This document shows positions 55,501 to 61,623 of a stretch of DNA of 61,623 bases, piece by piece. Numbering within the stretch: the stretch's first letter is position 1; every line of letters begins with the position of its first letter. The stretch is from Planctomycetaceae bacterium (lineage in GTDB: Bacteria; Planctomycetota; Planctomycetia; Planctomycetales; Planctomycetaceae). The stretch spans positions 1 to 61,623 of the forward strand of contig JAKFVC010000042.1 in NCBI GenBank assembly GCA_021732415.1, read 5' to 3'. The position numbers and the translations under genes were made by a program. The notes under the pieces are model-generated. The model was not told the DNA's origin, ran no database searches, and saw nothing but the letters and a program-made list of their open reading frames with translations.

Positions 55501-57079
55501 CCCATTCCTTGATCGCGCGTTGACTCCAGGCGACAGCCTTGGGCGAATCTGCCTGATACCTGGCTTCCCAACCAGGTTCAATCGACGACAACTTCTTCGC
55601 CAGCCAGAAGCAGCCCTCAGAAAGTTCATGATCTTTCTCAGCCAGTGCTCGATCATTTTTAGCGAGATCTTGTTCGCTTTGCGACGACCATATTTGTCCC
55701 TGGAGCCGGGCGGCTCTGACTTGCAGAGGGATCAACTTGGGATCCTCGGGTGCACCTTCAGGTCCTTGCATGGCTGTCGATAATAGCTTAATCGCTTGAC
55801 CTGCCATTCCCGCCCGACGGCATGCCAGGGCATAATCGATATGGAATCGCGTTCTTTCCACTGGTGGTGCGGCGTTAAAGTAACTTTGTCCCAGTGCTGT
55901 CAGCAGCGCGACTTCTACTTGTTCTGGTTTGCTGGCGGCAAGGTTCCATCCAAAGTACGGTCGACTGAGCGATTTCCAGATGAGGGGGTCTTTGTTGCGC
56001 GCCAGGGCAAACGCGGAATCCAATTGATCCAGCGTCAGGATTCGCTCGCCAATCCGCCAATGATTTTCGGCGGCTTCCACCAACCCCTCCAAGGTGGTCT
56101 CGCCGCGCGGAGGCAACACCATCTTGCGGATCTGTTCGTCCAGAATCTTTTTGACATTCTCGCCGCGTGGCGCCCGTAGTATGACCTGTGTGGCCATTGC
56201 CGCGATTCTCAACTCAGCGTCTTTGTCGGCGGCTGCCAACTGGATTGCAGACCACAGTTCTGGCGTAATAGGATCCTGGAGGGCACTCAATCGTGCCGCG
56301 TTCCGTCGAACTACTAGACTGCGGTGACCGAGTGCAGTAACCAGAGCATCGGTACCCTGCTTCCCCAGCTCCCCGAAGACAATGCCATCATGGGCCCCCA
56401 ATGAATCCTGATCTAACGCTTCAATCAGCGACGGTAGGTGTCGAATTACCGCCGATGGCTCCTTTTGCTTCAGCAGCCGTTCAAGCATCACGAGAATGCC
56501 TGCAGATTTGAGACGTATCGACAGGTCGTCGCTCTCGAGAGCACCCTCTAGACCTGGCAGCGCTTTGGCTCCCATCATGTGCAGCGTAATTGTGCAGCCT
56601 GATTCGGTCTCTTCTCGCGAAGTGGCCGCGATCAATGCTGGAACGGCAATTGCACCAATTTTCAACAAAGCCCCGGATGCATGCGCCTGGACGTCTTTTG
56701 ACTTGTTACCCAATAACTCAATTAGCACGGGAACCGACTGCTGACCGTCCGCGACCAGTTGATCTGTCGCTGCCTTAATCTCTGCTGGAGTACTTGATTC
56801 CCGTTCCAGGACCTGCGTGAGCAGCTCCGTTGCACTTAGGCTTTCTGACGGTGCCGATTGCTTTTCCTGTGGCTGCCCTGCGACGGGCTTGGTAACCCGT
56901 GGTGCTTCGCGGGCATTCGGTTGGCACCCACAGGTGGTAGAAATCGACCAGACAAACACCGCTACCCAGCATCCAGCATGGATTGCGAAGCCGCCGTCAT
57001 TTGGGTCCGCGAGTGTGGACACTCTGGATTGTCGTGAGAGCATCGGCAGACTCCTCGCAGCATCTTTGTGCCATGTCAT
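52574..57079 (-). CDS. HEAT/TPR-repeat CHAT-domain protein (caspase-like peptidase)
   Basis: About 1501 residues from ATG 57079, chosen because it lies four bases after the kinase stop; earlier starts would overlap the kinase. An N-terminal hydrophobic segment ends CWVAVFVWSISTTCGC, possibly a lipoprotein or signal anchor. HEAT-like repeats fill ~70-330 (VPVLIELLGNKSKDVQAHAS, ALVTALGHRSLVVRRNAARL) and TPR-like helices ~440-850. The C-terminal CHAT domain (~1130-1495) has both catalytic residues: His in VIVDTHGF (~1313) and Cys in LLSACDTAVG (~1398), followed by GEGLASLSMAFRLAGA. It should be a regulated cysteine protease whose repeats sense a partner. It is third gene of a sigma-kinase-CHAT operon. 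Confidence 0.87.
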   Translation of the reverse strand: MTWHKDAARSLPMLSRQSRVSTLADPNDGGFAIHAGCWVAVFVWSISTTCGCQPNAREAPRVTKPVAGQPQEKQSAPSESLSATELLTQVLERESSTPAEIKAATDQLVADGQQSVPVLIELLGNKSKDVQAHASGALLKIGAIAVPALIAATSREETESGCTITLHMMGAKALPGLEGALESDDLSIRLKSAGILVMLERLLKQKEPSAVIRHLPSLIEALDQDSLGAHDGIVFGELGKQGTDALVTALGHRSLVVRRNAARLSALQDPITPELWSAIQLAAADKDAELRIAAMATQVILRAPRGENVKKILDEQIRKMVLPPRGETTLEGLVEAAENHWRIGERILTLDQLDSAFALARNKDPLIWKSLSRPYFGWNLAASKPEQVEVALLTALGQSYFNAAPPVERTRFHIDYALACRRAGMAGQAIKLLSTAMQGPEGAPEDPKLIPLQVRAARLQGQIWSSQSEQDLAKNDRALAEKDHELSEGCFWLAKKLSSIEPGWEARYQADSPKAVAWSQRAIKEWDAGQRARALTTLKESLSLFEETRGAESHTVAQSRLLLGTWHAQLNDPRSAIVEWERAFSIFDKTSEVNSETLAGCLSVLAGIYIKQESNLDRAEALLLRAYRIYSRADETAEETANTLRILGEFYTSLGRFAEAEFYLDRGIAVVEQHPEPKFTDIAALLRVKRATLFLSKGQPIHVEQDLMAVSETIGKVAVRPEHWQLQWAMQLAMAKCLMGDVAEAVKLLEKARKTKRPAPLPTEIAEFEIAAFEGYLRSITGDFQTADQLMNSALNGSLASDRSDPTMTMQIRNLLAVSALAQSNSREAKIQSDAVVRALEGLTGPLASDVAVQMMNCGVILWQLDHEAAAEKYIERACAALNQGGNSALVRFNSALVLGAMRAARHRATESLSAFHDGEEAWTEYASDNLFRMAASEHHDFLALFRPLIFDLALSIAAREPLGAESKELAASVVLNGKFLAARALAEQNAVGRDTEPVDQGGTLWSELVQLRHQIAGVALDDKSDDKQLLRLLGRENSIAVEYARGQAKNRRMRGRASLGEVRARIPAESVLIEIARFKKWSGRFKGGFPEWDGEHYAAIVVPSQKAGEITIEDLGSVAEIDQAVMEMRQTMTSFAQLLNDRQGEGITPAEEQKSEQRIKANLAVLAKQILRPIEAKLEQSRVWIVSPDSMTWLIPWSALPTQDGSYVIERHTIAHIESGCELVRPAFGMKAKGAPLIVTTPQYGTSKVQSGDINPLHSWRDLPDGGMKEIVPALKAFSGGLEPVLKTGTEASERSFEVLERPWAVIVDTHGFAFEEAPPTSIANSSLFLMKGWNVAQDRRKAGNRSFRPSSPLLKCGLVLAGANDGLKNGADDGILSGLEILGLDLRGTKLVLLSACDTAVGVVHTGEGLASLSMAFRLAGAESVVSTLWQIPTQETIPLTQEFLRHSGDGVPLASALRQAQLSLILQRRKMRAAAHPFYWAAFSISGVDDDLIKAARN

Positions 57080-57083
57080 CTGA

Positions 57084-58877
57084 TCAATCCAAGCGCCGGC
57101 CGGCATTGATGCCATCTGGCGGAGGCTCATGTTTGAAGCGGATGCGTGTCGTGACAACGTCGTTGCCCTGGACTGCTTCCCACCCTGCAACAGGCTTCCT
57201 GTTAGTCGGGTTGCGCCGGTCAGATTCGCGACGCAGCCCCTTCAGCACCGCCGGCACACTCTGTGGTTTACTCGCGTATGAGGTCTGTGAACTCGGAAGG
57301 CTGGTTTCCAACTCCGCTTTGGACAAAGGGCGATGGTCGCGCGCGGCCTTCTCAAGTAGCTCATTTCGTCTGCGGCTCGCGATCAGCCACAGTTCCTCGG
57401 CCCCCGTGACGTTATCGAGTGCGAACGTCTGCCCTGGTTCCGGGTACAAGATCGTCTCATGTTTAGGACGCGCACCTGATTCACTATTGTACGGATACAA
57501 GACTTCTATGGTCTTCGCGACCGACACAATGTAGATATAGGCCTCATCTGATGGTGCGATGGCAACATTCAACTGGTCCCCAGAGTAGAGTGTCTGCTCA
57601 TTTCTCAAATCGAGCTCGCTCCACCCCACCTTACTCTCACGGTTAAGAGTCCCTTCCCAGTAGATCACTAGTGGATCGCGATAGTATAGAAGTTGGTAAG
57701 ACGCAAGCAGGACTACGACTGTGAGAACTCCCCAAATCACCCGCCAACGCCATCGAGACGACCACCAATTCAGATCTTTGGCAAGTGCTGCACAGTTGGC
57801 ATAGCGCTTTTGGGGATCCTTCTCAAGGCACTTCAGACAGATGCGTTTCAGTTCGCCATCGCGGTGCCCCTCCCAGAGATTGTCACGGGTCAGATCGACA
57901 CCTTGCACAAATTCACGGAAATGAGCCAGCCCATCTGGTTGATCCCTCTTCGGAAGAGCGGACTGCTCGATAGGCAAACGCCCCCGCAACAGCTGAAAGA
58001 GGATGACACCTAATGCCCAAACGTCTGTGCGCTGACTGTACGCCGGAGTCGATTGGAGTTGCTCCGGCGCCATGTACAGCAAGGTCCCGCAAATCGACTT
58101 GGACGATTGACATTCCGCCGCTTTGACTGCCAGCCCGAAGTCCGCGATATGCGGGCGGCCATCCGGATCGAGCAGGATATTTGCGGGCTTGAGATCACGA
58201 TGGACCAAATCCGTTTTCTTGTAGACGGCATCAAGGGCTCTCGCGACCGTAGCGACCAGAGTTACCGCTTCCCGGGCAGGCAACTTCGATGCTGGCTGGC
58301 GCCCCAGATATTCAGCGAGAGTATCACCTGCGATATATTCGAAGACAATTGCCTGACCACATGTAGGAATTGAAACGACATCGAGTACCTTGACCACATT
58401 TTGATGTTGGAAAGTACTCAACTTCATCGCCTCTTCCCACGCAGCCTTCGGATGTCCCCTATACGGGACCTTGATCGCAACGTCCAGAGCACGCAGAGGA
58501 TCGCGGGCCAGCCACACCCTTCCAAAGCCACCGCTCCCTAGTAAGTGTAAAATCTCGTACCTTTCGCCCAGGCATTTGAGGTCCCCACGCTTATCGAGTT
58601 CAAGTTCTTCGAAGACTTCGGTCAATTGACTTGCGCAGCCCTCGAATGGGCCGACAAGTTTTAAGAATTCCCGAGGCTTGACATCCTTCGGCCGCATCCT
58701 GACCAGCGCGGAAAGGCAATCACGCACGATCTCGGGACGTTGCTCTTCCGATGAGTCCGCGAGCAAATCCGACAGCGCATCCAATGGATTTTTGTCCGCT
58801 TTGCTCAGTTCACCTTCAAATGCCTCGATGAATGCCGAAATATCCTGACGCGGAGTGGCTCTGGTGGTATCACTCAT
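57084..58877 (-). CDS. Membrane Ser/Thr kinase with C-terminal DUF4384-like domain
   Basis: 597 residues. Residues ~1-105 are a helical region of unknown role. The kinase domain (~108-370) is intact: GSGGFGRVWLARD, VAIKV, HRDLKPANILLD (~226), DFGLAV and GTLLYMAPEQ. One membrane helix (RVIWGVLTVVVLLASYQLLYY, ~400) leads to an outer segment with DUF4384 features (GDQLNVAIAPSDEAYIYIVS, LYPYNSES, FALDNVTGAEELWLI). ATG overlaps the sigma gene stop by eight bases and its own stop is four bases before the CHAT gene, so translation is coupled. It probably gates the sigma factor or the CHAT protein by phosphorylation (inference). Confidence 0.88.
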   Translation of the reverse strand: MSDTTRATPRQDISAFIEAFEGELSKADKNPLDALSDLLADSSEEQRPEIVRDCLSALVRMRPKDVKPREFLKLVGPFEGCASQLTEVFEELELDKRGDLKCLGERYEILHLLGSGGFGRVWLARDPLRALDVAIKVPYRGHPKAAWEEAMKLSTFQHQNVVKVLDVVSIPTCGQAIVFEYIAGDTLAEYLGRQPASKLPAREAVTLVATVARALDAVYKKTDLVHRDLKPANILLDPDGRPHIADFGLAVKAAECQSSKSICGTLLYMAPEQLQSTPAYSQRTDVWALGVILFQLLRGRLPIEQSALPKRDQPDGLAHFREFVQGVDLTRDNLWEGHRDGELKRICLKCLEKDPQKRYANCAALAKDLNWWSSRWRWRVIWGVLTVVVLLASYQLLYYRDPLVIYWEGTLNRESKVGWSELDLRNEQTLYSGDQLNVAIAPSDEAYIYIVSVAKTIEVLYPYNSESGARPKHETILYPEPGQTFALDNVTGAEELWLIASRRRNELLEKAARDHRPLSKAELETSLPSSQTSYASKPQSVPAVLKGLRRESDRRNPTNRKPVAGWEAVQGNDVVTTRIRFKHEPPPDGINAGRRLD

Positions 58878-59583
58878 CGGGACTCCTCGTCCAGATTGCT
58901 CGAATCTCGCTCAAATATCTGTCCACAGTTTTCGTGCTGCGTCCAATCTCCCTCGCAATTTCCGCCGTCGAATGACCTTTCCACGCGAGGATCGCAACAA
59001 GCAGCAATTTCTCGGGAAGTTGAGTGATCATTTCGGAAATCTCAGCGGCTTGATCGGGGGTCGCCCCATAAGACATCATGCCGACAACATCCCGATCGAA
59101 CGAGTCAGAGGTCGACAAGCCAGTAGCATCAAGATTCCGTCGATACTTGCCTTTTTGAATCTCCTGGGGCTTCACCGCCTCCACAGCCTGATCGACGAGA
59201 TCAATCTCCGCGGAGTCGAATGGCGACTGCCGTGAGATGATTTCTCGACCCTGCTTCCGCTTCAGAGCGCTGTGGAACTGCGCCATTGTCCGCGTCCGGT
59301 TAAGTACCAATGTCACCAGCACAACTCGCAATGAGTCGCGATCTACGACATCGAATGTGCCTCGAAAGAAGCTGAAGAAGGCGTCCTGCAAAATATCACT
59401 AATGCCGACGCGACTTTGTAGCCGGTCACTCAGGTGTACGGCGACGAGGCCTCTGAGATCGTCGATGTACCAGCTCACGATATTTCTCGCCGCCTCATCA
59501 CGATGCGACGCCGACTCCGACTCCAACTGCTGAATCCACTCGGTGACCTCCCCGCGTGAGGCCGGGGTGAACTGGCCGGACAT
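58870..59583 (-). CDS. ECF-like sigma factor of a kinase-CHAT operon
   Basis: 237 residues from ATG 59583, chosen for the GGGGGGATC immediately upstream; ATG 59604 and 59646 are weaker. Region 2 is seen as DILQDAFFSFFRGTFDVVDRD with VTLVLNRTRTMAQFHSALKR, and region 4 as LPEKLLLVAILAWKGHSTAEIAREIGRSTKTVDRYLSEIR. A ~60-residue acidic insertion separates them, longer than in classical ECF factors. It resembles the planctomycete sigma family paired with kinases. It diverges from the PfkB-like gene with 166 bases between. Confidence 0.82.
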   Translation of the reverse strand: MSGQFTPASRGEVTEWIQQLESESASHRDEAARNIVSWYIDDLRGLVAVHLSDRLQSRVGISDILQDAFFSFFRGTFDVVDRDSLRVVLVTLVLNRTRTMAQFHSALKRKQGREIISRQSPFDSAEIDLVDQAVEAVKPQEIQKGKYRRNLDATGLSTSDSFDRDVVGMMSYGATPDQAAEISEMITQLPEKLLLVAILAWKGHSTAEIAREIGRSTKTVDRYLSEIRAIWTRSPDE

Positions 59584-59749
59584 GATCCCCCCTCTACAAG
59601 TCATTTCAGAGGCATTGGTTACAAAAACCAGAAAACCAATGTCCAAGTCTCAGGACGTTTCAGGATTGGTGGTCATGACCTGTTCTGACCACAAACCGCT
59701 TCGGTATTGAACTGAACAGCTCGCTCTCCAACCCGAATAGAGGTCGATC
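59584..59749. promoter_or_regulatory. Divergent promoter region
   Basis: The 166 bases between the sigma factor (-) and the PfkB-like gene (+) must hold both promoters. TTTCAGGATTGGTGGTCATGACC (around 59667) contains a small imperfect palindrome, GGTCATGACC. No clear -10/-35 pair could be picked. Confidence 0.35.
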
Positions 59750-60775
59750 ATGAGCTGGAATCAATTGTCTATTTCGAACACTGAGTGTTTGGAGTGGCCG
59801 CGGGTGATTCGCAAGACACCACGGTCTAATTCGAAGGGCCGCATTTTCGTCGTAGGGAACCTCGTCACCGACGTGCGCGTTCACCTCAAGTCTACTATGA
59901 TGGCATTCTGGGAAGCCAAGCGTCAAGGGCATGAGAAATTCCGCGCCGATTGGCAATTTGAAAAACCTGTATTAGGCGGCTTCGTCGGGCAGGTTGCCCC
60001 GCTTGCCGCGAACCTCGACTTTGACGTCGCAGTGGCCTGCACTGTGGCCTTACCGAGTTCGAAACTCATCCGCGACCTCCTGGAATCAGGTCTGTTCGAT
60101 ACACAGTATGTCGTGTCTTACCCGGGCGCTGCATCAGCCTCGCTCGATCTGCAATTCACCGATGGACACATGCTGATTCCGCGACCAGGGGTCGATGCAC
60201 TCCAGAAGACGCCAATTCCGCGCAACCTGAGTCAGAATTTCGATGCGGCGCTCGCCAATCTGGGATCGAGGGATGGTCGTGTAAGGCGACTCCAGGACTT
60301 GATCTCCAGTTGCAGTTCGGCGGGTCACAAGATCCCAATGGCCATTGTCGCACGGGGCGATTGGACCGCAGAAGAACTGGCGTTGTTGAACGGCACTCCC
60401 TCTTGGATTCTGCTTAACGAGGCCGAAGCCTGCGAAGTCGCCATGCGTATCGGCCAAAACGGATCGCTCGGCAATGTGCGAATGGCGGTGTCACAGATAA
60501 AACACCATCTGGGGCCGCTGCCACGGCTGATTGTGACGGCTGGTGAAGCAGGAGCCTATTTGCAGAACGGCACGCCGGAGCCGCGCCTGATTCCAACCAC
60601 ACCCGTGATCCATGGAAACCTGACCGGCCCCGGCGATACTCTCGCAGTCTATGTTCTGATGAGTTCACTGCTGGGACTTTCGGATGATGCAGCGGTCCGG
60701 ACTGGAGTCGAAGCCGCAACGGCTCGAGTGGCTGGTCGGAGGCTCCCAGCGATCTCTAGTTCGGATGCTCGGTGA
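59750..60775 (+). CDS. PfkB/ribokinase-like sugar kinase
   Basis: 341 residues. The glycine-rich N-terminal block GRIFVVGNLVTDVRV and the later GGFVGQVAPLAANLDFDVAVA correspond to the substrate-binding half of the ribokinase fold. The C-terminal signature LIVTAGEAGAYL then NLTGPGDTLAVYVLMSSLLG contains the catalytic Asp in GPGD; the usual DTxGAGD reads LTGPGD, so the anion hole is altered. It probably phosphorylates a sugar or nucleoside with ATP, but the change means activity is unproven. ATG 59750 is a reasonable start (GAGGTCG upstream is a weak site). Confidence 0.75.
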   Translation: MSWNQLSISNTECLEWPRVIRKTPRSNSKGRIFVVGNLVTDVRVHLKSTMMAFWEAKRQGHEKFRADWQFEKPVLGGFVGQVAPLAANLDFDVAVACTVALPSSKLIRDLLESGLFDTQYVVSYPGAASASLDLQFTDGHMLIPRPGVDALQKTPIPRNLSQNFDAALANLGSRDGRVRRLQDLISSCSSAGHKIPMAIVARGDWTAEELALLNGTPSWILLNEAEACEVAMRIGQNGSLGNVRMAVSQIKHHLGPLPRLIVTAGEAGAYLQNGTPEPRLIPTTPVIHGNLTGPGDTLAVYVLMSSLLGLSDDAAVRTGVEAATARVAGRRLPAISSSDAR

Positions 60776-61358
60776 GTAGATTTGGGTCGGAACTGCAACG
60801 CACTGGTTTGCAAAGGAAGCTCGTCGCGAATGAGTGGCCAAGTCGAAAGTTGGACGGATCAACCAGCCTGCTATTCTCTGATCAGATCATGCCAATTCCT
60901 TCCCCTGGCACGCCCCTCCGCGTGACAATACTCTTCGTTTCAGAGACGGAGTTTCAACAATTGATGAATGAGCTCGGTTTGAGGCAATTCATAGACGCAC
61001 CGAATTGATGGGATAATATCATCACTGTGTTGCCAAGGGATCTAAGTTTCGGCGTACTGTTAACATCCGGGTTAAAGATCCGAGACTGAAATGGTGAGCC
61101 TTTTATTGAGTAGCGGAATAACGCTACCCAGTGGTTGACGCGAAACGCCGAGAGAGCAATCTCCCGGCGTTTTGCTTGCGCTGGTGACAATCCCTGATAT
61201 TGCGGGCTTTTCTATACTCTTTCCAAAGCTTTCGCCTCGTTCGAAAAGTCTCTGATTCGGATTGTTTCCAGCGGCAGCCGTTACCAACTCTGACATTTGG
61301 CAATGGTACCCGTAAACAACCGACCAACACTCTCCAACTCTCTGGTTAATCGCTCGGT
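60776..61358. other. Intergenic region with no supported gene
   Basis: About 580 bases; short open frames exist on both strands but none has a convincing ribosome site or recognisable protein. No strong terminator was found. Confidence 0.4.
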
Positions 61359-61485
61359 CTAGGTTAACACCAGATTGTGCACGGTGCCCTTGATGGCATA
61401 TAGCTTGATTTTAATCGGCGGCTGCCTTGCTTCGTCGGGAGGTTCACGTCGTGGTCCATCCACAAACGACCGAGTTTCAATCGGG
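61359..61485 (-). pseudogene. Short protein-like fragment
   Basis: On the minus strand a ~40-codon open stretch ends IKIKLYAIKGTVHNLVLT before a stop at 61359. It looks like the C-terminus of some protein, perhaps a transposase, but no family is recognised and there is no ATG start. Confidence 0.25.
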
Positions 61486-61518
61486 GCCAATAGTTACTAA
61501 GTAGGTGCGCAGAAAAAA

Positions 61519-61623
61519 CTAAGCAGCGTTGTGTTGGAGCTTGTTAGCAAACTGCCTGGTGTAATTGTCGTGGTTGAACATAAATCCCATCGCATCACGT
61601 TTGCCGTTGAGGCTCTGGATTCC
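61519..61623 (-). CDS. Incomplete gene at the window edge (C-terminus only)
   Basis: The last 34 residues of a minus-strand gene, reading in from the right edge: KRDAMGFMFNHDNYTRQFAN then KLQHNAA and stop at 61519. The rest lies outside the window. Function unknown. Confidence 0.45.
   Translation of the reverse strand, partial: GIQSLNGKRDAMGFMFNHDNYTRQFANKLQHNAA

Noticed and set aside
60772-61008. A 78-codon frame after the PfkB-like gene
   Set aside because: It overlaps the PfkB stop, has no ribosome site of its own and no recognisable protein pattern.

Overview
The window looks like chromosomal DNA of a planctomycete (order Planctomycetales), fairly GC-rich. No rRNA or tRNA was seen. The lineage is inferred from a characteristic set of genes: a DUF1559 pseudopilin, giant secreted proteins with an N-terminal 'LExRxxxS' box, sigma factor plus Ser/Thr kinase modules, a CHAT protein, tandem 24-residue LRR proteins and a HARE-HTH protein. 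No species can be named from the sequence alone.

Layout. (1) 1-3.0 kb: a HARE-HTH gene, then what looks like the wreck of an integron. A 5' remnant of an integron-type integrase (+) stands back to back with an endo/exonuclease/phosphatase-family gene (-), whose 3' end is followed by an attC-like hairpin. (2) 3.3-13.7 kb: a sigma-54 activator (-), a ceramidase-like membrane enzyme, an MFS transporter, two tandem LRR proteins with the same leader, and small membrane or secreted proteins of unknown role. (3) 13.9-32.9 kb: a truncated group II intron remnant, an Imm44-like gene, a double-CXXCG immunity-type gene, a ~5300-residue RHS/HINT polymorphic toxin and a DUF1559 pseudopilin, the last four on the minus strand. 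(4) 33.8-36.5 kb: a second attC-like hairpin at the 3' end of an HNH endonuclease gene, a broken serine recombinase, a small ORF and a REP-like hairpin. (5) 36.8-43.4 kb: a 1757-residue secreted beta-rich/cadherin protein, and a frameshifted second copy of the HARE-HTH gene with its 3' flank. (6) 43.5-50.4 kb (-): ECF sigma, then a zinc-finger/kinase with a DJ-1/PfpI-like sensor, then a secreted hydrolase-like/Calx-beta/DJ-1 protein. (7) 51-52.3 kb: prophage and IS debris with a short tyrosine recombinase. (8) 52.6-59.6 kb (-): a tightly coupled operon of sigma factor, Ser/Thr kinase and HEAT/TPR/CHAT protein. (9) 59.7-61.6 kb: a PfkB-like sugar kinase and an incomplete gene at the window edge.

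How parts work together (inference). Two separate sigma-kinase modules each drive an unusual effector: a DJ-1-bearing secreted protein in one, a caspase-like CHAT protein in the other. The RHS giant with its downstream immunity-type genes forms a contact-toxin locus. Five copies of a short repeat built on GCGCGTCGGTC each sit beside mobile-element debris (integron, group II intron, tyrosine recombinase). This suggests one recombination system has shaped the region.
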